This document shows, piece by piece, positions 10,729 through 21,999 of a stretch of DNA of 64,000 nucleotides; positions within the stretch are counted from its first letter, which is position 1; each line of letters starts with the position of its first letter. The translations under genes and the position numbers were made by a program. The notes below the pieces were generated by a model that worked only from the letters and a program-made list of their open reading frames with translations, was not told where the DNA came from and did not search any database. The stretch spans positions 1-64,000 of the forward strand of contig JAQGDQ010000791.1 in the NCBI GenBank assembly GCA_030141605.1, in the 5' to 3' direction. This stretch comes from Tubiluchus corallicola. Taxonomy: Eukaryota; Priapulida; Priapulimorpha; Priapulimorphida; Tubiluchidae.

Positions 10729-13700
10729 ATGGCGCAAATAGAATGGGCCATGTGGGCTAACGAACAAGCAGTTGCTACATCGTTAAGTATGTTCAATGCA
10801 TTTATAAAAAATCGTTTACTTAAATTTTGGTGCTCTTTTAGTTTTGCTATTTTTGGATACTTGTACGTACACTTTCTCTTTTCACACTTCATTGTGATCT
10901 CACAATTTTTTAGTTCTATGAACTTGCTGCGGTATGAAAGTCAGTGGCAGAAACTCGAACGTTCGACTTATAACCGATTCAGATTTAGATATAGTTTATT
11001 TCCATAGTATTAGATCCAAACGTCATTAGTTAGTACAATAATAAGTTGCTTAAATATGGAAAAAGGATGGTGAAAGATGGAAAGCGGTCATCAAGTCAAA
11101 CCATCCTTATCATAGGCGTACGGGGTCCCTGAATTTGGGGGGGGGGGGCAGACGATTCTTTGCCCGAATTCTTAGAATTTCGCCCGATTTTTTAGGCCTC
11201 CGTGTCAACAAATACAACCTTACTAAGTTCCAGATAGCGAATACAAAAAGGCGTCATTTCTGATCAAAAGCTGATCAACAGTATTTATTAGCCATATTGT
11301 GATGTGATGCACAACAGATGATATGACCTATATGGCCAGATATCTTGATAAGCTGTGCTTGTTTGATTATGCACAAGCACCTGGATCATTAGGTTTCAAA
11401 GATTATCATCGATTATGGTATAAACAGTGTCCTGAGAACCAGGAGTGTGGCAATAACTTCCAGAACAGAACAGTTTACTTCCAGTGAACATTGAATGACT
11501 GAGATGATAGAGCAATAGTGTGGACCAGTAAAGTGGAATTATCCATATTTCATGACTGATATACGAATCGGTTACATAATCTGTCAAATCAGCAATCACC
11601 ACGCGAGATGCAAGAATTAAGAATGCAGCAATGCACAGACACTTGGCACTTTCTCACGTCGGTCAAATTAGCTCAGAAAAAGAATTTATCTGGAGGTTTA
11701 TGAGATTTTATTCGAATTGACATTTTAGATGGCTTAATGTATTTGAGAGAAACTATGTAGTTTATGGAGTAGAATGGAGAGAAAATAAATATAACTGGTA
11801 TTTCCTTGTAGCAGACTTAAAGAAAGGAAGGATTTGTAGTGAAATCTTTATTAAGTTTCTTCTATAGTAAAGTGCAATTATTTTTTAACGTATGAAGACC
11901 GTAAGAAGTGGAAATCTTTATTAAGTTTCTTCTATAGTAAAGTGCAATTATTTTTTAACGTATGAAGACCGTAAGAAGTGGAATATCGGTCCTGATAAAA
12001 TGCGCCTCTGGTAGCAGCCTGTGTGCTATAATCCTGAATTTATGTAATTCTTGTAAAATAGTTTTATAAGGTTCAGAAAGACTTCAAAAATTGAAGCAGT
12101 GCATGAAGTGCATGAACTTAAAAGTGTTTTTTAAAATTTTATTTTGTATGCCAGTTAGGGGTTGAAGCCCGCCATGTTTATGTTGTGCAAGATGAGTTAC
12201 TCTTCATCATTCATGGGTTTATCCACAGCAGGGTATCCGATCCCACGCTGCTCTTTCTTGTTGCTGGTTGGAGCTTAACTATAGGTGGTAGCAGTGGGTC
12301 ACATTTGGAACTTGTCTGGCATTTAACTGCCTATGGAATAGTGGCAACAAGTTGCCAGTTGTTCCGTCTTCCATGGTCGTGTGTGAACCTTGTTTTTTTT
12401 ATTTCTTATCACTTTGGTGTTGAAGCCCCACTATGTTTTTGTTGCGTGAGATGAGTTGCTCTTCATCATTCATGGGTTTAATCTGCGGCAGGGTACCAGT
12501 CCGTGAAGTCTGATCCAATGGAGGGGTCACACTACTGCTCCTTGTTGCTGGCTCGAGCTTAACTATAGGTAGAAGCAGTGGGTGCATGTTGGGAACTTGT
12601 CTGGTATTTTGTTACCTATGGATTGGTGGCAACTTGTTACTGATTAGTAAAAAAGCCTGCTGGTTGCAGCTTCCGTGTTTGTGTGTCAACCTTGTTTCTT
12701 TTGATTTTTTATTACTTCATTGCTAGTGGTATCACATTTGAAGCTCTGTCATGTTTTTGTTGCGTGAGACGAGTTACCCTTCATTCATTCAGGGCTTTAA
12801 ACCGCGGCTTGCTGACTCCATGCATAGTAACGTAGGTGTTATGCATAGTAACATATCTCATGCGCAAAGTATGTGCTGCAAAAACACCATCAGAGTACAG
12901 ACAGTAGTTATATCAGTTCAGTTTTGTCTTTTAAATTTTTTTTATGATTTCTAATTCTTTAAATGTCAACGTTTTTTGAAGTCAGTTTTCAGCTTCTGCC
13001 AAAAATTTTGTTCATGCGTTATATAGTAACTCATTTTTGTACTTTATTGTGTAACAAGTTTTATGTGCAAAGTTTCATCAATATTAAAATATAATTTACA
13101 ACTTTTGCAGTTACTGTTCTTGGAGGTTGCCTTGGAGTGACTCAAGTCTTCAAATATTGGGGACTGGGTTTATATGCAATGTATCCTTTTCATAAGATCG
13201 AAAAGAACAAAAAAATATTTTCTTTGTTTTATGTAACTGCACGCTTATACTTTATTTGCTTAACAAGCCTTGGAAAAAATACTAAATGTGTGCTTGCATG
13301 GCAAAATCATTCATAAGTCGGCAATCAAGCTCTTCTAATTATTCACATGTCCTGAATCTCCATTTCATGAGGATCATTTTGATACCAAGTTCATCACTCT
13401 GTGTTATTTATAATCTGCGAAAATCAACATTGAAGTTGAGGTGCAGGCTGCACACTGAAAAACATAACCTTGAGAAAATCACTGTTAAAGTCAGCCATTG
13501 TCTTTTGTCGCGTTTCTACAAAACACTTAGCAACCATACAAATGTTGGTTGCTACGGACTTTGCAAGAACACATTGATCTTACATTTAAATCCAGTAGAT
13601 GGCTTTTCCTGAAGAAGATCTGGGCTTGGCAACAGAAAAAACCCGAAGCAAAATGTCTACTTCCGGGAGCTACTATCGGGGATTGAAAATACAAGTTTTT

Positions 13701-16700
13701 CAAAATTGTAGCACTAGTTTCTAGCCAGAATAGAGAGTACGGGGTTTTAAAATTAGATTTTAGTATTTTTCTGAACATTTTCTTGATGATTTCATACTAG
13801 AATGTAAAAGCCCAATATATTTACCATTTTTCTTATAAAAAACAGAAAACTGACATTTGGCAAATTTTTTATGCATTCTACTTTGAAGCATCATAACGTA
13901 GTTTCAACTATACCGACTTATGAACAGTTTGGGTTTGCAAGCACACTTGTTGATGGTTTATTTAAAGTTATTTTACTTATAAATAATTTGAGTCATTGAA
14001 TTTCGAAATGTTTTTGTTTGAGTTTTTTCATAGCTTTCACATCTTGTGTATCTTCAATCATGGATCATGTTGATCATAGTCAGTCAAATTATTAAATTTT
14101 TTAACAACAATTGGAGTCTTACATTTTTAAGCATTGTTCGGATATTTGTTGCACTCATTCAGTGAATTGCTCAAAACATTATGCAGTAAAATTGTTAACA
14201 AGTTGTGTGAAACTACCTTAACTTTGAGCCAGTATCATTGGCTTTATTATATTTTTCTTTGAATATCCTCGTAGCAGCAGAACAAAAGGTCACACGTTTG
14301 AAAGAAGGTTTGTGTTGTTTTCTGTATCTAAAAATTGATTGAGTTATTATTTAACATTTTATTTTTATGCTGGATAAGCCATTTTTTCAGACTCAAATAA
14401 TTATTTTGCACACCTTGTTTAGATTGAGTAATTAGAGGCCCCCGTATGAAAGTTACCGCTGGTGCTGGTCTGTTTCAACGAAGCTTGGATGCCAACGTGC
14501 CGTTTATTAAGCGCAGACGAGATGATCATCTCCACAGCAACTGTCTTTATCATTGCTAGAAACCAAGCCAAAACAAATAATCAATAACTTTATGACACTG
14601 CAAATCAGGATACAAAATATGATTACAAAATCAAAAGAATGAAATTTCAATTTTCGTTATACGAGCGTAAATACTTAGAAAGAGGTTCTGTAAAGAAAAC
14701 GTAAAAAAATGCAGCTTATACGTCGGATTGAGGCAAAGATCACAACTACAGCAAAAACAATTTATCTGATACAAGCAATGTCTACACAATGGGAGAAACC
14801 TTTTACCACTGTAGCAAGTGTTAGGCAAATAAAATGGAATTTTTCACAAGTGAGTTTTCTAAACCATTGGAGATTCAGAACATGAGAAACGTATAACTCT
14901 TTAAAACAACATAGAGACTTAGTAAATCCACAAGAACCACAGAACAATTGCATTTTCTAAACCATTGCGGATTCAGAACATGAGAAACCTACAACTCATT
15001 AAAACAACATAGAGACTTAGTAAATCCACAAGAACCACAGAACAATTGCATTTTCTAAACCATTGGAGATTCAGAACATGAGAAACGTATAACTCTTTAA
15101 AACAACATAGAGACTTAGTAAATCCACAAGAACCACAGAACAATTGCATTTTCTAAACCATTGCGGATTCAGAACATGAGAAACCTACAACTCATTAAAA
15201 CAACATAGAGACTTAGTAAATCCACAAGAACCACAGAACAATTGCATTTTCTAAACCATTAGGGATTCAGAACATGAGAAACCTACAACTCATTAAAACA
15301 ACATAGAGACTTAGTAAATCCACAAGAACCACAAAACAATTGTATTTTCCAAACCATTAGGGATTCAGAACATGAGAAACCTGTAACTCATTAAAACAAC
15401 TCAAAGACTCAGTAATGTACAAAAACCATGAACTTTGTGGATTACTGAGTCTCTGTGTTGTAGATATTGTTAAATAGGTGCGTATAGTTTCAATATCAAC
15501 AGTTTTAATGAAATTTGAACTTGTCGCTTTTTACACAAAAGGCTCAAGGCTCTGATGGTCATATTGCCGCCATTGAATCTGCCATGCTTGATTATTTATC
15601 CGAAATCAGTATTTTGAACACTTAAACTCACGGGCGAGGATCAACCAATCTCAGATTTACCTACGTTATTCAGTTTATCTCATCAAGACTCATTAAAGTC
15701 AAACTAAACCCTTTCTATTCTATAAGCTTTTACAACTTAAAATCCAACTCTCATTATGATGGTTCAATTTATTTTGCTATAAACTTACTGCAAAATTTGT
15801 TTCTTTTCACTTCACTGTTAGCGGTGTTACCTTTGAAGAACTGACATTTCTTGTCACGCGAGACGAATGACGTTATGAGTGCGGTCATGAGGTCACCAAA
15901 GATCGGTAAACAAACATCGGTAACCAAAGACGCTTTCTGTACCTCGTACGTCATTCTAGCTCGCTCGCGCCAAAGACGCAAAACATGGCGATCTTTACGG
16001 CAATGGATGTTTTCGAAATTCACTAGAAAACTGTAAGCTATTTAATTTATAAGTCTCTTTTGTTTAATAATAACTATGAATTTTTTGTGTAGTCAGAATG
16101 ATGCGTTAAAAAAATTTCAATGTCTGTTGGGGTTATATAGGCCTTTAATGAGATACCAAAATTGAGACGTCACTTTTGACCCATCAGAGTTTGTAGGAAA
16201 TCCAGCCTAACTGTAAAACTTGAAGCCCTGCCTTTTTTCTGCTATTACAATATTAAATTATAAGGGGTGAGTGACTAGGTGACTTAACGGTCTTTCCTCA
16301 TCCCATCTCCATGGATGAAGTAAATTTTTTTTCGTAAAATGGAAATTTGTGACACATTTGGAGAAAATAAATGTTTATGTCTATATGTCTACGCAATGTG
16401 CTAAATAACATCGACCCTGCAACCTTGCCCACTCCATGACTCTTGCCCCAGGACTGAAGAGTCACATATAAACAAGTCTTTTTGGTGCAACCTTGCCCAC
16501 TCCATGATCTTGCCCCAGGACTGAAGGGTCACATATAAACATAAGTCTTTATGGTGCAACCTTGCCCACTCCATGATCTTGCCCCAGGACTGAAGGGTCA
16601 CATATAAACATAAGTCTTTATGGTGCAGCCTTGCCCACTCCATGACTCTTGCCCCAGGACTGAAGGGTCACATATAAACATAAGTCTTTATGGTGCAACC

Positions 16701-19700
16701 TTGCCCACTCCATGACTCTTGTCCCAGGACTGAAGAGTCACATATAAACAAGTCTTTTTGGTGCAACCTTGCCCACTCCATGACTCTTGCCCCAGGACTG
16801 AAGGGTCACATATAAACATAAGTCTTTATGGTGCAGCCTTGCCCACTCCATGATCTTGCCCCAGGACTGAAGGGTCACATATAAACATAAGTCTTTTTGG
16901 TGCAACCTTGCCCACTCCATGACTCTTGCCCCAGGACTGAAGGGTCACATATAAACATAAGTCTTTTTGGTGCAACCTTGCCCACTCCATGACTCTTGCC
17001 CCAGGACTGAAGGGTCACATATAAACATAAGTCTTTATGGTGCAACCTTGCCCACTCCATGACTCTTGCCCCAGGACTGAAGAGTCACATATAAACAAGT
17101 CTTTTTGGTGCAACCTTGCCCACTCCATGACTCTTGTCCCAGGACTGAAGAGTCACATATAAACATAAGTCTTTTTGGTGCAACCTTGCCCACTCCATGA
17201 CTTGTCCCAGGACTGAAGGGTCACATATAAACATAAGTCTTTGTGGTGCAACCTTGCCCACTCCATGGCTCTTGCCCCAGGACTGAAGGGTCACATATAA
17301 ACATAAGTCTTTTTGGTGCAACCTTGCCCACTCCATGGCTCTTGCCCCAGGACTGAAGGGTCACATATAAACATAAGTCTTTATGGTGCAACCTTGCCCA
17401 CTCCATGGCTCTTGCCCCAGGACTGAAGGGTCACATATAAACATAAGTCTTTATGGTGCAACCTTGCCCACTCCATGATTCTTGCCCCAGGACTGAAGAG
17501 TCACATATAAACAAGTCTTTTTGGTGCAACCTTGCCCACTCTATGACTCTTGTCCCAGGACTGAAGAGTCACATATAAACATAAGTCTTTTTGGTGCAAC
17601 CTTGCCCACTCCATGACTTGTCCCAGGACTGAAGGGTCACATATAAACATAAGTCTTTGTGGTGCAACCTTGCCCACTCCTTGGCTCTTGCCCCAGGACT
17701 GAAGGGTCACATATAAACATAAGTCTTTATGGTGCAACCTTGCCCACTCCATGACTCTTGCCCCAGGACTGAAGAGTCACATATAAACAAGTCTTTTTGG
17801 TGCAACCTTGCCCACTCCATGACTCTTGCCCCAGGACTGAAGGGTCACATATAAACATAAGTCTTTTTGGTGCAACCTTGCCCACTCCATGACTTGTCCC
17901 AGGACTGAAGGGTCACATATAAACATAAGTCTTTGTGGTGCAACCTTGCCCACTCCATGACTCTTGCCCCAGGACTGAAGGGTCACATATAAACCTAAGT
18001 CTTTTTGGTGCTATCACACAAGTGAAGCTAATAGGTCTAAATTAAGAGGAATTTCTTTTGTTTCAGGTACCAGATCTACCTGACCAGAATTCTGAATAAA
18101 TTTGGTTTCTTTAGTGAAAATTACTTTGTTCGCTTCATTCTATACATTTTGTGAGTACTTTGTTAAAACAGATTTATTTCATTTTTATTGCAATAAGCTT
18201 AGAGAATTTGAATTTTGTTTTTTCTGTTACTAACTAACAAACACCTGTATGATCAAACCTCGTTATACTGCTCCCATTTATAATGTCAACCTTGTTTAAT
18301 GCCCATATTTTTGGCAAAGCAAAATGTCTGTATTTTTGTACAAACGTATATGTATAGACAGCGTATATATATATTACATATTATGTGTAGTACTGCACCT
18401 CGTTTTAATGCCAAACTTTCTTAGCACCAACTTACATGCTGTCTCCAAACTAGGTGGTATAAAGAGGTTTGGTTGTGTACTGTATGTATGTGCAACATTG
18501 CTATGGAAAGTTTGCAAAAAGAAAAAATTTAACAAAATACTAATTTTAATATTATAAAGGTGTTATAATCACATGTGCAAAATTTGCATTCATGAAATGC
18601 ATTTATTTATAAAATTGTTACTACGTTATGACATGTTTAGACCAGTGAGTTTTCTCTCTGACGATAAACTCGCAAGAGTGAACTGTTTTTGAGTTACTGT
18701 TCCTGCGAGTTAACTGCCTCGTGTGAACGATTGTTCTCTCATCATTTCTTGCAGTGAATAGAGAAGCGAGTGTAAGCTCACACTTACTGCCTGAGAGTAA
18801 CTCGGGGTAAGTTTTCTTCTCTAGTCTGAACATCCTTCCAAGTTACTTGGCGAGTTACTTGCAGTGAATAAAGAAGTAAGTGTCAGCTTGCACGTACATG
18901 CACCCAGGGAGTAACTTGGAGCGAGTTTTTCTCTCTAGTCTGAACACGCTTTTGAGTTACTTAAGCTAGTTACTTAGCGAGAAAACTCGCTAGTCTGCGT
19001 GAGCTGTTAAAAATATTCCAGGTGTCAATGCAGCGTAGCATAAGCACTGCTGCCATAGAATATTTCTGATAAATAAAATTATTTTTTGAAGCACTAGTAG
19101 CATCAGCATTAGTTCCTGGCCAATAGCTGCTAAAACATAAGTAGGAATAAGTAAAAAAATGTAGATAAAAGGTGGATAGGCGATAAGTGGATATTTAAGA
19201 CATTGATATGTGCTTTAAGTAGCCTGTTCTTACAAGTACAATGGAGACTTTGATATGTACTTTAGGTAGCCTTTTCTTACAAGTACAATAGGAACATTGA
19301 TACTTACGTTAGGTAGAATTTTCTTACAAGTACAAGGGAGACTTTGATGCATACTTTAGGTAGCCTTCTCTTACAAGTACAGTGGAGACATTGTTACATA
19401 CTTTAGGTAGGCACTGCTTACAATTATAATATAGTGCAAAATAAATGTGTAGCTATGAATGTTGTAAATATTTTACAAAAAGCCTACTGCCTAGTAACAT
19501 TGGTTAGTGGTGTCTTTTCTGCAGCTCCATCAGGAACGGTAACTTAAAAGTAGAAATGTGTTCATTTCAGGGTTGGTGTTCCATGCTGTTTTATCATACC
19601 TACTGTGCTTGGAGGAATCTGCTTCTTTATTACAAGCATCATATATTTTGTTGTAAGTAGTTTAAAATACTTTTGTTTTACGATTGTATTATATGACTGC

Positions 19701-20855
19701 GGTTTCAGATGGCAAACTTAAAGACACAATAAGCATTGGCGGCTCGTAGCTAAAATTACTGAGGGTGCTCTATCAGAAAATTTCTAATGTGTAAAATGAA
19801 ACAAACATATGTAATTTTAATGTTGTAATTGTAATTTTAAACAAACAAACATGTGAAAATTTATACATAAACTTGGGAAATCTTAAACAAAAAATATATT
19901 TTTTCTTACTAGTAGCGTAAATTGTCACAGTTCAAGCTTGATCCAATCATGTAACCATGTGACAACTGTGTGAGTGACAGTACTTTTTCTACCTGGGCTC
20001 AGACATGTGTGCATGGCCGCATGCGCACGACAGCCAAACACTGCGTTGTTGGAGTGCACTGTGCTGAGCTGTGAAGCAAACAGTATTACCCTTACGTGCT
20101 CTGGTTCTGATAAAGAAAGAACTAAAGAAAAAAGACTTAGTATATTGAATATTATCGATAATATGGAGTGAAAATAGGGGGTGCGGCAGTTCCATAGTAC
20201 CTATACATGGGCTGCCTCTGACAATAAGCCCTTTAACCATGACACAGCAACATATCTTAACTACATCCGTCACATGACATGTGGGTAAAGCAAAGCCATC
20301 TGCCACGTCATTTCGTTTTAGTTAACGAACTAACAGTTAACTTTAGTTTATTTTATCTGGGCATTACTTAATTATGCATTAGTCTGTCCGTAAAGTGATT
20401 TACTAGCAGGATCTTGCTTAGGAACAAGAAAAAATGAACTAGGTAAGGCTCTAGCTAGGCTGTGAGGCGTTGTCAAGTGTACACAAACGTGTTGTCTGGT
20501 ACACGTAACCTTTGACCTTTTCACGATCATCATCAGTTGCTTGAAGGCTTATTAATTTTTATTTCCAAGATTGGTAGGATCTATGCCAAATCACAGTGTG
20601 CAGATAGGCGACACATCATAGTTGGTTCTCTTTGTACAGGCAGCAATGAAGGGAGAACATTGGCAACCGGCTAATTTGGAGCGGTTGGACGAGAGTCAAC
20701 TTGTGGCGGGCGTGGTCAGTAATCCACCGCCAGTGCCTCCACCACGCCTTCCAGTTGACGTGGAACAAGTCTTGCATCAGCAAACACCTCCACCACGCTT
20801 ACCAGTTGACATGGAGCAATCATTACATCAGGAAACCACAGACAGCAACATCTAA
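10729..20855 (+). CDS. CYBA: CYBA, cytochrome b-245 light chain (p22phox), complete, six exons
   Basis: p22phox is the membrane partner that stabilises NADPH oxidase catalytic subunits (NOX2 and relatives) and recruits the organiser p47phox. Exons: 10729-10786, 13111-13180, 14233-14307, 18067-18150, 19571-19652, 20640-20855; all junctions are GT...AG and phases 1,2,2,2,0 agree. The 194-residue product aligns without gaps with human p22phox (195 residues, also six exons) through residue 131: IEWAMWANEQA at the start, FEYPR (Glu53), NYFVR (Arg90), and AAMKGEHW. Residue 94, His in human, is Tyr. Four hydrophobic segments are visible. The tail has the SH3-target NPPPVPPPRLP at 151-161, in register with the human p47phox-binding site, plus a second TPPPRLP at 172-178. 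Introns contain minisatellites and MITEs. Recognised by its protein sequence. Confidence 0.96.
11841..11980. repeat. Perfect 70-bp tandem duplication
   Basis: GAAATCTTTATTAAGTTTCT begins at 11841 and again at 11911; both 70-bp copies are identical. It lies in CYBA intron 1. Confidence 0.9.
12150..12790. repeat. Degenerate tandem repeat of about 260-310 bp, three units
   Basis: A block containing TGAAGC...ATGTTT.TGTTG, GATGAGTTACTCTTCATCATT and a following CATGGGTTT...GGCAGGGTA recurs at about 12157, 12420 and 12735. The first two units also share GGAACTTGTCTGG...TTCCGT...GTGTGAACCTTGTTTC. Inside CYBA intron 1; no coding capacity. Confidence 0.7.
13340..13945. repeat. Dispersed element B, copy 2 (inverted relative to copy 1)
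   Basis: 13340-13650 is the inverted counterpart of 9250-9540, and 13895-13945 (ACGTAGTTTCAACTATACCG...) of 9197-9237. A 200-bp segment between them is missing from copy 1. Located in CYBA intron 2. Confidence 0.75.
14850..15400. repeat. 98-bp minisatellite, about 5.5 copies
   Basis: Units begin at GCATTTTCTAAACCATTG at 14950, 15048, 15146 and on, each containing GGATTCAGAACATGAGAAAC and GACTTAGTAAATCCACAAGA. Variants alternate between two sub-types (CGTATAACTCTTT and CCTACAACTCATT), so higher-order copying is likely. In CYBA intron 3. Confidence 0.93.
15401..16399. other. Unique CYBA intron-3 segment
   Basis: No exon fits the CYBA reading phase here. 15840-16000 is richer in CpG and holds a short ATG-led frame (at about 15984) that stops after 13 codons; no function can be assigned. 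Confidence 0.5.
16400..18012. repeat. 70-bp minisatellite, about 23 copies
   Basis: Units such as TGGTGCAACCTTGCCCACTC-CATGACTCTTGCCCCAGGAC-TGAAGGGTCACATATAAACA-TAAGTCTTTA are repeated with 2-4 bp indels (lengths 66-70). It ends 54 bp before CYBA exon 4. Minus-strand reading frames through it are caused by repetition and change frame with each indel. Confidence 0.96.
18640..18985. repeat. Putative degenerate foldback or short tandem region
   Basis: CGAGTTACTTGCAGTGAAT and GTGTAAGCTCACACTTACTG...TCTCTAGTCTGAACA occur twice (about 18750-18835 and 18850-18955), and GAGTT.C/GCGAG motifs recur throughout. The TCTAGTCTGAACACGC end recurs inverted at about 47581 (GCGTGTTCAGACTAGAGAG), suggesting a dispersed element. 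In CYBA intron 4. Confidence 0.5.
19195..19420. repeat. About 59-bp tandem repeat, four units
   Basis: Units contain CTTACAAGTACAATGGAGAC followed by TTTGATATGTACTTTAGGTAGCC, diverged by 10-15 percent. In CYBA intron 4. Confidence 0.8.
19735..20222. mobile_element. Non-autonomous DNA element family C, copy 1
   Basis: Left end GGCGGCTCGTAGCTAAAATT and right end GGTACCTATACATGGGCTGCCTC are inverted-repeat-like; two fuller copies (51803, 56604) end in CAGTGGCGG... and ...CCGCCACT. The middle has a conserved GCATGCGCACGACAGCCAAA segment and ends in ATTATCGATAATAT. No transposase. MITE A copy 3 abuts its right end, so the two together fill most of CYBA intron 5. Confidence 0.8.
20225..20551. mobile_element. 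MITE family A, copy 3
   Basis: Left terminus TAAGCCCTTTAACCATGACA and right terminus TTGCTTGAAGGCTTA are decayed, but the interior (ATGTGGGTAAAGCAAAGCC, GTGTACACAAACG, AACCTTTGACCTTTTCACGA) matches copies 1 and 2. It ends 88 bp before CYBA exon 6. Confidence 0.8.
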
Positions 20856-20949
20856 AAGGTAGGAGAGCGTTAAATTATTGTTACCTGTTCAGGAGAAGAC
20901 GATGATATTTTACCTCAGCAACACTTCCAACATCATAAGACCTCCTAGT

Positions 20950-21362
20950 CAGGGATGAGAATTTTCCGCGGATAAGCGGAATTCCGAGTTTTTGGAAGAC
21001 CAGTAGTGCCATTTTTGTAAATCGCGTGAATTTGTTGAGAAAATTTTTATGGACCCAGTACATTATTTCACAAGCTGACCGCTAGTTGGCAGGCCGTCAC
21101 TTTGTTTACATCACGTACATCAGTGTAACCACGTGTATATCTCTATGTATAAAAATATAGAATCAATTGTGCAGAGTTATTTGAGTCAATTGCAGACTGT
21201 TTTTATATATTTTTGCATAGGAGCGGCCAGTACTTAGGCGTTTTTGAGACAATTAGGTGTCATGTATCCTTGATAGTTGGGTATTTTAAATTATGCACGA
21301 AATAAGGTAACTGATATTTTAAGTCCACTTAGAGGCTCTCTATGGTCACAAAATTGCAATTT
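20950..21362. mobile_element. Inverted copy of the 483-bp element seen at 4859 (one end missing)
   Basis: Starts CAGGGATGAGAATTTTCCGC and follows the complement of 5341 down to about 4930 with scattered changes; the last ~70 bp are absent. It lies about 95 bp beyond the CYBA stop codon. Confidence 0.85.
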
Positions 21363-21364
21363 GC

Positions 21365-21480
21365 TTTTATCATGTCAAATATGTAGTAAGGAATATACGT
21401 TTGTGGCTACTGTCCTTATTAAGTAATAGCATCTAATGTAGCTTATACAAACATCATTACCTTACTAACTACTAGGGCTT
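21365..21480. repeat. About 110-bp repeat, copy 1 (second copy at 22740-22856)
   Basis: TTTATCATGTCAAATAT...GGAATATACGTTTGTGGCTA...CATCATTACCTTACTAACTA is repeated at 22740-22856 beside copia coding fragments, so it may derive from the same retroelement or from a segmental duplication. Confidence 0.7.
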
Positions 21481-21590
21481 CTACTTGCCAAGAAATTTCC
21501 TGGCAAAAAAGTTTTTTTAGCATTACATAAGTTGGGCAAAATAACTACAAAGATATTTAAAATACTGATGTAGCAAGTAATTTGACCTTG

Positions 21591-21789
21591 TCAGAGAAGT
21601 ACTAAACTGTTGTCCAAACTAAACTGCTCTACATGACTGCTATAGTCTAGCCACGTACCAGTGTTTGCAAAAACATGTATATTGTCTGGACAAACACCTG
21701 CTGCCACTCGGACTTCAGCATTCGTGATAAATGCCATTGCTTCTCTCAATGTGTCAGGAGCCAGCACTGGTACAGCTTTTAACCCGTGC
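21591..21789 (-). CDS. Putative terminal exon of an unrecognised gene
   Basis: On the minus strand a good acceptor (pyrimidine-rich, ending ...GTAATTGCAG, 21790-21809) is followed by an open frame of about 65 residues to a stop at 21591. It reads CHGLKAVPVLAPDTLREAM-like sequence, then AGVCPDNIHVF and GTWLDYSSHVEQF. The composition is protein-like and unlike the flanking repeats. I do not recognise the family. Upstream exons would lie at higher coordinates; none was found with confidence among the retroelement relics, so it may be an exon of a longer gene or a processed remnant. Confidence 0.45.
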
Positions 21790-21999
21790 TGCAATTACAG
21801 CAAAATATGAACACAAGTACAAGAAATATTTGCCATATTTTAAAATTATAAAATGTGGTTGTCCAAAAATTAAAATTTCAAGTAAATAATGATGTGACTG
21901 TTTAGTGAAAAATATAAATAAATGTTAATGTTACGCATCTACACAAAAAAAATTGTTGATTTGGTTTCTTTAAACAAACATTTTGTACTTAGTAAATTG

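Noticed and set aside
15769-16023. Possible minus-strand exon in CYBA intron 3
   Set aside because: No ATG start, no convincing splice partner and no recognised family; noted only as a CpG-richer segment.
16401-17986. Series of minus-strand frames reading MEWARLHHKDLCLYVT repeatedly
   Set aside because: They follow a 70-bp tandem unit whose length is not a multiple of three; the frame shifts at every indel and there is no gene context.
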